Source: CAVWXT01 sp963759115
GTDB taxonomy: Bacteria > Planctomycetota > Planctomycetia > Pirellulales > Thermoguttaceae
DNA length: 64,000 nucleotides
Assembly (NCBI GenBank): GCA_963759115.1
Contig: CAVWXT010000001.1
Location: forward strand, 868,001 to 932,000
Reading direction: 5' to 3'
In this document: in pieces, positions 31,249-40,233 of the stretch
Position numbering within the stretch: position 1 is the stretch's first letter
Layout of the letters: each line of letters opens with the position of its first letter
The notes under the pieces: generated by a model
Databases searched by the model: none
The model's input: the letters and a program-made list of their open reading frames with translations, nothing else
Told to the model about the DNA's origin: nothing
Translations under genes and position numbers: made by a program

Positions 31249-31311
31249 CGCGCCGAAGATTCGCACCACACTTGTGTTGCAGACATACCGGCACATGGTA
31301 GCCCTACCGTG

Positions 31312-31827
31312 TTACCAAAAATCGAGCGGTTGAAGCGTACGAGTCACAGGAGGATTAACGGATTCGTCGACATAAGTGACGTTTCCGCTGAGCTTCCCGG
31401 CGTTGTCGATTTGGAGAGTACATGTTCTATTCGTATATGTCGAAGCATTGGCGTTTGCCGTGAGGGTGGAAGCGTCTGCGCTGGGTAGTACGCTGTACCA
31501 GAAATAGGTGTCCCAATATTGCGTACTGTCAGCGGGCTCTCCGGTTGGAAGTTTCTTATCGAGCAGCCCCAAGCCCTGCAATTGTCCTAGGTCTGATGTG
31601 TACGTTTGGTTTTCGAGCCAGTACACGCGTTCCGCCGCCCAGATGGCACGGAGATTGGCGCCGGCGATGTCGACACGGGATTGCTCAATTGCGCGACGAT
31701 AAGAGGGAATGGCAAAGGCCGCCGTAACGCCGATAAGCACTACGACCACAGCCAGTTCCGTGAGCGTGAAGCCGCGGCGCCGCTTGCGGCAGGCTCTGGA
31801 ATCGGCGGTGAATCGTAGGGCGGACAT
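31312..31827 (-). CDS. Type IV pilin-like protein (GspG/GspH-like)
   Basis: 171 residues. Processing site RRRGFTLTELAVVVVLIGVT with Glu at +5; then SYRRAIEQSRVDIAGANLRA and a variable C-terminal beta domain with two cysteines. It differs from the pilin at 39130-39615, so it is a second major-type or a minor pilin. It lies about 85 bp downstream of gspF. Confidence 0.85.
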   Translation of the reverse strand: MSALRFTADSRACRKRRRGFTLTELAVVVVLIGVTAAFAIPSYRRAIEQSRVDIAGANLRAIWAAERVYWLENQTYTSDLGQLQGLGLLDKKLPTGEPADSTQYWDTYFWYSVLPSADASTLTANANASTYTNRTCTLQIDNAGKLSGNVTYVDESVNPPVTRTLQPLDFW

Positions 31828-31913
31828 GGCAACTCGTTTTTCCCTGTGCGGCTCGCGCTCCGCGTGAGGAATTGGCGTCGCGCGGAGCGCGACGAGTACA
31901 ACGTATACCGTTT

Positions 31914-33009
31914 CTAATGCACCTTCCCCGACATTTCAAACATCGGCATGTAGATCGACAGCATCAGCCCGGCGATCGTGATGCCCATGCCCGCAATGAT
32001 GATCGGTTCGAGCAGTTTGGTGACGCGGCCGATCATGGTCTCCATTCTTTCCTTGTAGTAGGGCGCCATTTGTTCCATGACGATCGCCAATTGGCCCGAT
32101 TCCTCGCCGACGCGGACCATGTTGGTGATCATCGTCGTGAAGAGCCTGGTTTCTTCGAGCGCCGCGGCCAGCGGCCGGCCGGCGGCCACGCGGCTCGCGC
32201 ACCCGCGCCATGGCGTCGCGGTACGGCGGGCTGGTCTGGAAGACGCCTTCCACGGTTTGCAGCGACTCCATCATGGGAATTCCGCTCTTGAGCAACAAGG
32301 CAATGTTGGAGGCGAAGCGATACATGGCGGCCTGGACGATGAGCTCGCCGATCATGGGAAGGCCGATGTCCGATGCCGGTGAGCGGCGGCGGCCCGATTC
32401 GGTCTTGGCATATTTCCGGAAGGCGAACACGGCGACAATCAGGCCCACCACGACGTAGGGCCCGTACTTGACAATGCCGTCCGAAAGGTCCACGACGAAC
32501 TGCGTGATGCCGGGCAATTCCGCCCCCATGTCCTTGAACATCTTGGCGAAGGTGGGCACCACCATCCAGAGCATGGCGGTCACGGCGGTGACGGCGACGC
32601 AGATGAGCACGATGGGATACATCAGCGCGCCGCTGATCTTCTTGCGGGTCTCCCGCGACGCGCGGATTTGCTTGTTGAGTTCGCCGAGGACCATGGACAT
32701 CTGCCCGGTGACTTCGCCGGTGCGGATGACTTCGATCCAGTAATGATCGAAGACGTCGACGTAGTTGGCGGCCGCGGCGTGAATGGAGCTGCCCGATGCC
32801 ACGCGCGAGGCGATTTGCTCCAGGACGCGCCGCAGTTTGATGCTCTGGCTTTGCTCGGCGCTGATTTCCACCGCCTGCAAGAGCGGCGTGCCCGACGCCA
32901 CGAGCGTGCCGAGCTGCTGGAAGAAGATCATCTTGTCGTCCAAGGTGATCTTCTTGTGCGGCTTGCTCGATACGCGAGCGCGGGCGATAAACCAGTCTTC
33001 GAATGCCAT
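31914..33009 (-). CDS. Type II secretion/type IV pilus inner-membrane platform protein (GspF/PilC)
   Basis: About 365 residues. Two GspF domains: FFQQLGTLVASGTPLLQAVE ... WIEVIRTGEVTGQMSMVLGE and MYRFASNIALLLKSGIPMME ... MVRVGEESGQLAIVMEQMAP, with three membrane helices including the C-terminal IIIAGMGITIAGLMLSIYMP. One extra C near 32195 shifts the frame. It interacts with the GspE ATPase to extract and insert pilins. Confidence 0.92.
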
Positions 33010-33019
33010 GTGGTCGTCC

Positions 33020-33739
33020 CTACTCTTTTCCGCCGGGTGGAGTGGCCAGCATTTCGTCCAAGCCGGGGACTCCCTTCTGAAGCTGTTCGAGCAGCAGGCC
33101 CAAGTTCTCGCCTCCGGCCACGGGTGGAATCGCGGCGTTGGCCGCGGGGAGAAGCTCGGGCGGCAGCGTTTCCTTGGGAATCGGTTTCACCTCGCGCCGC
33201 GTGCCCTGCCCCGCGGCGGTGCTATTCGCATAGCACACTCGCAGGCGCTTCCCCCGGCACTCCAACCAGACGTTGTCGGGCTGGATGTCGGCGACGACCC
33301 AAGGCGGGGCCGCGGAACTGGACCGCGCGAGCGTGTCGTTCTTCCGGTATTCCCGGCCGTTGATGATCGCCGACCGGTCGTCGCCCACAATGCAGATCGC
33401 ATTGAGAACGAACTCGGCAGCGTCCCCCGGAGCGGCGCTGACGGCCTTCGCGCTGGCCGTCTTGGCATCGGCCCGTTGGCCCAACATCCGCGGCAGGGCG
33501 ATCGCGGGAAGCACCGCCACTGCGAGGAAGAGCAGCACACCGATCAGGAGGCCCCACGCCTTGCGGCGGGGCGGATACGAATCCGGGATTTGCCTGCCGC
33601 ATTGCGAGAGGATCAGGGGCGTCTGTCCGATCATCGCCCCAAGGCGGAGCATTTCGATCAACTGATCGTTCATGGCCGCCTTCTCGCGGTTCTGATTCGG
33701 CAGGCAATCCCGCTCGACCAATGAGTCTTCCATCGCCAT
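33020..33739 (-). CDS. GspB/PilP-like inner-membrane protein
   Basis: 239 residues. A cytoplasmic N-terminus, one transmembrane helix (WGLLIGVLLFLAVAVLPAIA, ~66-85) and a periplasmic domain with the IINGREYRKNDTL...VWLECRGKRL pattern seen in GspB/PilP-type proteins that link the inner-membrane complex to a secretin. Start ATG 33739 with GAGAGG upstream. A second protein with the same small domain is encoded at 35928-36584. Confidence 0.65.
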   Translation of the reverse strand: MAMEDSLVERDCLPNQNREKAAMNDQLIEMLRLGAMIGQTPLILSQCGRQIPDSYPPRRKAWGLLIGVLLFLAVAVLPAIALPRMLGQRADAKTASAKAVSAAPGDAAEFVLNAICIVGDDRSAIINGREYRKNDTLARSSSAAPPWVVADIQPDNVWLECRGKRLRVCYANSTAAGQGTRREVKPIPKETLPPELLPAANAAIPPVAGGENLGLLLEQLQKGVPGLDEMLATPPGGKE

Positions 33740-33782
33740 ATTTGTCGACCTCTCCCTTTCTTCCGTTCCCGAGACCGGCCGG

Positions 33783-34115
33783 CTACAAACGGTTGAGCTT
33801 TTGCGCCAACACCGGTTGCGTCGATTCTCGAACCACCTGCAGGAACTCGATGCCGATGCGGCTGCCGTCTTCATCCGACCGGCAGTACGCGACTTGCCCC
33901 AACACCTCCTCGAAAACTCCCTCGTCCGATTCGTGCGGGAAGCAAAATCGAACGCAGACGGCCCGCCCGCGATCCAGGGCAATTCTTGTCGTTAGTCCCA
34001 CCCCTCCCATACTGATGTCGAATGAGCTTGCGGGGACGGTAGCCCCGCTCGGCAACTCGGTCAGTTGCAGCGGACAGAAAAATGCCACGCGTTCGTAGCG
34101 ACGTTTTTCCGGCAC
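33783..34115 (-). CDS. PilZ domain protein (cyclic-di-GMP receptor)
   Basis: 110 residues, a stand-alone PilZ domain. The c-di-GMP binding signature is complete: RRYERV (RxxxR) near the N-terminus and DISMGGVGL (D/NxSxxG) at ~34-42. It sits between the ATPase and platform genes, so it is probably a c-di-GMP sensor for this pilus or secretion machine. Confidence 0.88.
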   Translation of the reverse strand: MPEKRRYERVAFFCPLQLTELPSGATVPASSFDISMGGVGLTTRIALDRGRAVCVRFCFPHESDEGVFEEVLGQVAYCRSDEDGSRIGIEFLQVVRESTQPVLAQKLNRL

Positions 34116-34187
34116 CGTTCATCCTAGCGCAAAAATGTTGTTGTCGTTCGTCTCGCCACGACGCGCGGCCTTAGCCTCCCCCCGCGT

Positions 34188-35923
34188 CTACTCCTCGCTC
34201 GTGGCGACGGTCAAAACTTCTTCCAAGCTGGTCAGTCCCTCCCGCACTTTGTCCATGCCGCTATCCATCAGCAGCTTCATCCCTTCCTCGCGGGCCGCCG
34301 CGCGTAGTTCGGGCAGCGGCGTGCGAGTCTGGATCAGGTTCGCCATGCGGCTGGTAATGCGCACCACCTCGAAGACGCCGACGCGGCCGCGATAGCCGGC
34401 GCCGCGGCAGTAGTCGCAACCCTTCTGGGCCGAAACAATGTCTGCCCCGCCTCGAAACCGTAGGCTCTCGCCGTCTCGGCATCGCACTCGAAGGGCTCCT
34501 TGCACTCCTTGCACAGCCGGCGGATAAGCCGCTGGGCCTCGAGCACCCGCAGCGTCGAGGCCAGCAGAAACGGCTCGATCCCCATGTCCACCAGGCGGTT
34601 GACGGCCGAGAGCGAGTCGTTGGTGTGGATCGTGGAGAGCACGAAGTGGCCGGTCAGGGCGGCGCGCAGGCAGATCTGGGCCGTCTCCTGGTCGCGCACC
34701 TCGCCCACCATGATCACGTCCGGGTCTTGCCGCAGGAAGGCCCGCAACGCGCCGGCAAAGGTCAGCCCCACCTGGGACTTGACCTGCACCTGGTTGATCC
34801 CCTTGAACTTGTACTCGACGGGGTCTTCCACCGTGCAGATGTTCGTATCGGGCTCGTTCAGCTTGTTCAGGCAGGCGTAGAGCGTGGTGCTCTTGCCGCT
34901 GCCGGTCGGCCCGGTCACCAACATCAGGCCGTGGGGCATCTGGATCGACTCGATGAGGTCCTTGGACTGCCGCTCGTCAAAGCCCAAGCCGGTCAGCTCG
35001 ATGGGAATGGCGCCTTTGTCGAGGATTCGCATCACCATCTTCTCGCCGTACACGGTCGGCACGGTGCTGACGCGGAGGTCGATCCGCTTGTCGCCGGTTC
35101 GCAGGGCGATGGCGCCGTCTTGAGGCACGCGTTTCTCGGCGATGTCCATCTTCGCCAGAATCTTGAACCGGGAGACGATCGAGACGAACTGCGATCGCGG
35201 CGGCGGCACCAGCTCGCGGAGCGAGCCGTCCACGCGGAGGCGGATGGCGCAGGAATCCTCGAACGGCTCGATGTGGATGTCGCTGGCCCCCGACCGCAAC
35301 GCCTGTTCGAGGATCTGGTTCACCATGCGGACGATGCGGCCGTCGGGACCGGGCGGCGGCGGCGTCGTCGATGTCCAGAATCTCCTCGTTCTGCGGCTCC
35401 GATCCTCCGCATCCTCCGCGTCGTCGTCCTCGGCGAAGTCTTCGACCTGGCTGACGAACTTCGTGCGGCCGCCGCGATACAACGTGTCGATGGCCTTCTC
35501 CACCACCGAGAGCGGGGCGATCATGGGCCGGATGGTCAAGCCGGTGAGCAATTGCAGCTCGTCGACCATCAACATGTCCTCGAACGTGGCGAAGGCCACG
35601 TCCAGCGTGTCCTCGCTGCAGCTCCACCGGCACCATCAGGTGCTCGCGGCAGAGCTTTTCGGGCAGCAGGCCGGCCAGCTGCGGATCGGCCTCGTCGGGC
35701 GCCACGTCGAACAGCGGCAGCATGAGGTAGTCGGCGTACACCTCGGCAATGTGCTGGTCCATGACCAGCCCCTTCTTGACGAGAATGGCTCTCCAGCGGA
35801 ACCGGGTCCTTGGCGCGGGCCTCGTTCAGGGCCACGACCTGCTCGGGCGTGAGAATCTCCTTCTCCAACAGGAGCTGGACCAACAGAGGCTGCGATTCTG
35901 TTCAATTCGGCGGTGTTGGACAT
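34188..35923 (-). CDS. Type II secretion/type IV pilus assembly ATPase (GspE/PilB) with MshEN domain
   Basis: About 578 residues. The N-terminal MshEN region (LLEKEILTPEQVVALNEARA ... DEADPQLAGLLPEKL) is of the c-di-GMP-binding type. The ATPase core has Walker A LVTGPTGSGKSTT, the Asp box CTVEDPVEY, the His box LSTIHTNDS, and a C-terminal zinc knuckle (CKECKEPF ... KGCDYCRGAGYRGR). Frames break near 35895, 35787, 35612, 35365 and 34440, mostly single extra C. Start MSNTAELNR at 35923, 4 bp after the preceding stop. Confidence 0.92.
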
Positions 35924-35927
35924 GCGT

Positions 35928-36584
35928 TTACTTCCCCGACTTGCTCGGCTGGTTGTTCGCGGCGGACTTCGCGGCGGACTTCTCGGCCGTCGAGGCAGCC
36001 GGGGAGTCGGTCGCGCGTGGCGCTCCTCGGCGGCGCCCGACTTGCCGCCCGCATCGGACCCTTGGGACGAAACTGACCGGGGCTGGGAGATGACGTCCGA
36101 ATACCTCAACTCCACGGTCGTTCCCTCGCGATCCAGCAGCACTTTCTCCGGAAACACGCCGACGATCTTGTACCGCGGCGTCGCGGAGCCCCCTCCCGGC
36201 AGCCTTTCCAGGGGGGCGTACAGTTGGCCGTTGATGATCGCCAGCCGCTGATCGCCCAAGGTACACGTGGCTTCGAGCTTGAAACTGCCGAGCGGATCGA
36301 CGGCCGCCTTGACCGCGGGGGAATCGGCCACCGTCTCGGCGGGCTGGTTCGCTGCTTCCTTGGCAGCGGCCAGCGCCGCCGCGTCCCTCCCTCCCCACGG
36401 ATTCTCGCGTGGGGGGCGGCGGCAGCTTGGGCGCGAAGAGCGTAGCCGCCAGTTCCGGCACTTTCGCCGGCGGCTTCGGCGGCCGCGGACCGGAGGCCAA
36501 TTCCGACACGCTGGGCCAAACGCAATAGCCCACGAAGGCCAAAACCACCGCAGAGGGCGCCACTTTGCCGACGGATAGGACCAT
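35928..36584 (-). CDS. GspB/PilP-like inner-membrane protein (second)
   Basis: About 219 residues. A transmembrane anchor (APSAVVLAFVGYCVWPSV), a Pro-rich linker, then the domain LGDQRLAIINGQLYAPLERL ... YKIVGVFPEKVLLDREGTTV, which resembles the protein at 33020-33739. The C-terminal tail is Ala/Ser/Lys-rich. Frames break near 36400 and 36020. It follows pilO by one base. Confidence 0.65.
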   Translation of the reverse strand: MVLSVGKVAPSAVVLAFVGYCVWPSVSELASGPRPPKPPAKVPELAATLFAPKLPPPPTRESVGREGRGGAGRCQGSSEPARRDGGRFPRGQGGRRSARQFQARSHVYLGRSAAGDHQRPTVRPPGKAAGRGLRDAAVQDRRRVSGESAAGSRGNDRGVEVFGRHLPAPVSFVPRVRCGRQVGRRRGAPRATDSPAASTAEKSAAKSAANNQPSKSGK

Positions 36585-36585
36585 A

Positions 36586-37173
36586 TCAGCCTGCCAATCC
36601 CGATACCGTGAGTTTCATAACCATGTTATCCCTTCTCGCTCTCTCGGCTTCCTTGCCTTTGGCCGCGCCTCTCGCTGGGGGCGCAGCCAGCGCGATGTCG
36701 ATGTCGTCCGTCCGAAGCAGACGAGGGTTCGACTCCAGCCAGCGGAGAAACCGGTCCAGGTCGAAGAACGTTCCCTCCAACTCGATCTGCAGGACCACGG
36801 CCTGATAAGGCCCGATATTCTTCGTCGGCAGGCAATCGAGTCGGGACAGTTTCAGTGGGAAGCCGCGAATGCCCTCATGCACGTACTGCATCCATTCCTT
36901 GCTGTCGGCGTGCTGCGGCAGCCGTTTCGCAAAGCGGTTGCACTGCGCCTGCAATTGCTCCAGGCTGAGGGCCAGTTCGGCCATGGTCCGCTCGTGATTC
37001 AGCGTTTTTGTCGCCGCGTCGATTTGCGCGGACAACGGCACGTAGACGCCGCCGTAGCCCATCAGCAATACCGCGCCAATCAAGATGATCCGCAGTTGAA
37101 GCGGGTCGTGCAGCCGTTCGAGCAGTTGCGCTTTCAGGCCGGCCCTTCGTTCACCGGTTTCCGTTGGTATCAT
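36586..37173 (-). CDS. PilO-like pilus assembly protein
   Basis: 195 residues, intact. A short cytoplasmic start, one TM helix (LRIILIGAVLLMGYGGVYVP), a coiled coil (~55-100) and a ferredoxin-like domain (AVVLQIELEGTFFDLDRFLR), matching PilO/GspM. It lies between the PilM-PilN fusion and the GspB/PilP-like gene, the order PilM-N-O-P of type IV pilus operons. Confidence 0.82.
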   Translation of the reverse strand: MIPTETGERRAGLKAQLLERLHDPLQLRIILIGAVLLMGYGGVYVPLSAQIDAATKTLNHERTMAELALSLEQLQAQCNRFAKRLPQHADSKEWMQYVHEGIRGFPLKLSRLDCLPTKNIGPYQAVVLQIELEGTFFDLDRFLRWLESNPRLLRTDDIDIALAAPPARGAAKGKEAERARRDNMVMKLTVSGLAG

Positions 37174-37221
37174 TTTGCCTCCGTTTCCGTCTGCTCGTCG
37201 TTGCCGCCGGCTTGCCGGCGC

Positions 37222-38675
37222 TCATGGCGTCTTGCCCTTGCACCTGCACGTGATGGTGAAATCCACCTCGGGCGTCTTCTCCTTGCCCGCAATGGGCAGC
37301 TTGATGTCCGTAGCGACCGACGCGAAGTCGCGCGTCCACAACGGATCCTTGGGAAGGGCGTTGAGAAACGCGTCGATGTCGCGGGGTATGGAGCCGTCGG
37401 CCGAGAGCGGGACCGTGCCCCGCAACTCGAACGCGGAATTCGCCTTTCCCGTGAACGTGCTGAGCACGGCATCGGGCGGAATCCGCTCCGAGATGTCGCG
37501 GGTGTAGGTGCTCCACGGAACTCGGCTTTCGAGGAAACGTGCGCATCGCCGCGAGTTTGTTCTCCAACGCTTTCTTTTCCTTCTCCAAGCGACCCGGGTC
37601 CGCCGAGGCCAGGCAAACGTGTTGGCTGTTTTCGGCCCGCAACGCCACGCACGCTTCGTCCAGTTTCATGGCGTGCGCGCCGAGCACAACGCCCATGCAG
37701 CCGACCAGTCCGGCCGCAAGGCCCAATTCCTTCCAGGGGAAAATTTCCTTGATGGGAGCCCGCGCCTTTAGCGTGCGGGACAAGTCGAACGCCCGGACGT
37801 CCTGCGACAGGCAACCCAGGGCCAATCCCAGCGCGATCGCCGCTCCCTCCAGCGCGGGCTCCTCGTGCCAAACGACGCGCGTCCCGATTTCCGTGGGCAA
37901 TTGCTCTTCCTTCAGGTGTCCGTGCAGATCCGCGCGGCCATGAATGATGACGTAGTCCAGGGCCGTTTCAATCCCAAAATGGCGTTGCTGGGTGGCCAAC
38001 CCCCGGGCCGCCGAGAGAATGGCAAAACCTTCCGACGTGGCGGGCAAGACGAAGGATTTCCAGGCCAACGGCAAGCCGCCGGCAACCACCACGGCCAGCC
38101 CTTGGGACGCGCCCAGAAACACTCGCAACACCGCCTTGGACCGGCGGGGAGCCCGATAATTTCGTTCCACCAGGCGGAGCAAGGCGCAGGCGCGGCTCGG
38201 CGCGAACGGGCCGCACGCCCAACCGGCTGAGAGTCTCGACCACGGCCGTCATGTACTTTGTCCGGCAAGCGACCATGTGGGCTACGGGCAGTTTGTTCAC
38301 GGTGCCCCGCAGCAGATCGACGACCAGATCATCCAGAGCGAGGTTCGACGAACAAAGCGCCTTTTGCAGCTCGGTTTCGGGCCTCACTTCGCCGTTGGTG
38401 GGCGTCAGCCGCGTGCCGAAGAAGAGCCGCGAAGCGGCCAACCCCACCGCCACCGGCGGGCGGCGCGTGCGGCCCACCAACGGCACCAGCAACCGCTCGA
38501 TTGCCTCCGGCACGGTATCCGGCGTGCAAGGCTCGCTGGAGGAAGCGATCACGACGGGTCCCAGGGGCGTGGAGGCCACTTTGGCCACCGTCACCTCGTG
38601 GTCGCCCAGGCAGAGCCCGATGGCCTTACGGATCGCGATTTTGCTGAGCAACGACCTCATGGCACCACTATCCAT
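37222..38675 (-). CDS. PilM-PilN fusion (GspL-like) pilus assembly protein
   Basis: About 484 residues. The N-terminal part is an actin-like PilM domain (AIGLCLGDHEVTVAKVASTP ... VAVGLAASRLFFGTRL ... LDYVIIHG). Next come a TM helix (GLAAGLVGCMGVVLGAHAM), a coiled coil and a PilN-like domain (FELRGTVPLSADGSIPRDID). Frames break near 38205 and 37540. ATG 38675 or 38660 could be the start; neither has a strong ribosome site. PilM and PilN are separate proteins in most pilus systems; here they are one chain, as in GspL of secretion systems. Confidence 0.75.
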
Positions 38676-39129
38676 TCCAAGTTGGGGCAGTCATTGAAAC
38701 GTCACCCCCATCGCACGCTCCCCTCCCGACCAACGTTCGGGCGCACGGAGAGCGTGGGGATTATCGCCACCACCCCAGCCCGTCTATACTATACGCCGCA
38801 CCGGCAAGAACGAGGCGTTCTCGCCGGAAATTCACCGTCATTCTGCGCGAAGCGAAGAGTCCTGGCGCGGCAGTACGGCGACTGCGTGCAAGCGTCCGTA
38901 CGGCCGGAGATCTTTCACTGCGCTTAGGATGACTTGCCTGTTACTGTTTCATGCTTGGCCCGGCGGGGTTGGAAAGCCGGCGGTGCGCCCGCCTGCGGCC
39001 AAACCCGAGCCGCCGCGCCCGTAACGGCGGGACGACGCTGTGGGGCAAGGCCCCGCTGGAACAAAAAAAGTGGGCGGTCGAGAGCCCTCGACCGCCCATT
39101 TATCTGCTCTCGATTGACGTTACGTCATA
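38676..39129. other. Intergenic region between pilin gene and assembly operon, 454 bp
   Basis: It holds the pilin terminator (listed separately) and presumably the promoter of the assembly operon. No reading frame with recognisable content was found on either strand. Confidence 0.5.
39063..39097 (-). terminator. Intrinsic terminator of the pilin gene
   Basis: On the minus strand, a GC-rich hairpin with 12-13 bp arms (39072-39097, arm GGGCGGTCGAGAG) is followed by CAC and seven T (39069-39063). It lies 33 bp past the pilin stop, so the pilin is probably transcribed apart from the downstream assembly genes. Confidence 0.85.
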
Positions 39130-39615
39130 CTACGTTGAGCTGTCCCAAGTGCCGGACAGAGGACTGATGTCGGCGTTGGCGCCGTTCAAGATCGTGCTCT
39201 TCGTATTGAAGCCGTCTTGAGTGAAGATCACGCTGTAGGTGCCGTAGCTGCTCGAGGATCCATCGCGATCCAATTCCAGCGACCACGTCGGCGCACCGCC
39301 GGCGGACGTCGTGGTCATCGCCGTGGTAGCGGTCACCGCGGCGCCGGCGCTATCCGTGAAGTACTTCAACGATCCCTGGACGATGTCCAGGTCGCCGATG
39401 GTTGTCGCATACTTGCCTTCCTTCGCGACGTACCGCTCTTGGGCGGCGCGGACGGCCGACAGGTACGCGAACGCTTCCGACGCCTTGGACCGCTCGACCG
39501 ACTTCAGAAACCGCGGCACGCCAAAGGCGGCCAACACGCCGATGATCACGATGACCACGGCCAATTCCACCAACGTGAACCCTTTCCGAGTTCCCTTCAC
39601 AGACGATTGAACCAT
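39130..39615 (-). CDS. Major type IV pilin/pseudopilin (GspG-like)
   Basis: 161 residues. Prepilin leader KGTRKGFTLVELAVVIVIIG with Glu at +5, helix to residue ~45, then VRAAQERYVAKEGKYATTIG and a small beta domain ending with SST. GGGAGA precedes the ATG. Its position first in the cluster and its own terminator fit a highly expressed main subunit. Planctomycete homologues are annotated as type II secretion pseudopilins. Confidence 0.88.
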   Translation of the reverse strand: MVQSSVKGTRKGFTLVELAVVIVIIGVLAAFGVPRFLKSVERSKASEAFAYLSAVRAAQERYVAKEGKYATTIGDLDIVQGSLKYFTDSAGAAVTATTAMTTTSAGGAPTWSLELDRDGSSSSYGTYSVIFTQDGFNTKSTILNGANADISPLSGTWDSST

Positions 39616-40233
39616 TGCTTTCTCTCCCTAAACGTTTGGCGCCACAGACCGGCGCGTGACCCGTGGAGCAACCGTACGTGGGCTGTCAGCAACATGCTGG
39701 CAATGTTCACCCGGTGTCACGGTTCTCGCTCCCCTTTCTGTTGCATCTCCGAGTTGGCCTCGGCGATCGCGGCCAACTGGGCGATGCAACAGTTCGTCGT
39801 CCCGATTCACTCCTCCGGAAGACAGCGGCTTCGTATCGTCGCCCGTCCTTCTGGCGGCAGCTTTCCCCTGAACCATCCCGAGGCAAACGCTCGCGGAAAC
39901 GTTTCAGGGCCCGTACGGTAGAACGCCGTCGCGACGTTCGGGTAACGTCACGAAACTTCCTTCATTAAACAGATAGGTTGAGAAATCTGGGTTGTCAAAT
40001 GCGATTAGGGGAAGATTGCCTCCGCGTCTTGAATTCTCTTGTGGCCCAAGTACTTAAAAACGCTGCGAAGCAATGTCCGAACGGGTTGCCGGCTGCCGCT
40101 CAAGCCCGGCCGAACGATGATTTCCGTACGGCAGCTTGTCCGCCTGCCTGGGCAATGTCATGCGCACGCGGCGCTTCTGACAGCATGGCAAGACGCCCCA
40201 CGATGACATCGAGCGGTTGTGGTCCGGCCGGTC
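39616..40233. other. Intergenic region, 618 bp
   Basis: Non-coding on inspection; no conserved protein in any frame. It should contain the pilin promoter, but no convincing -35/-10 pair was found. No hairpin-plus-T terminator was seen for the TPR gene that ends at 40234. Confidence 0.4.
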
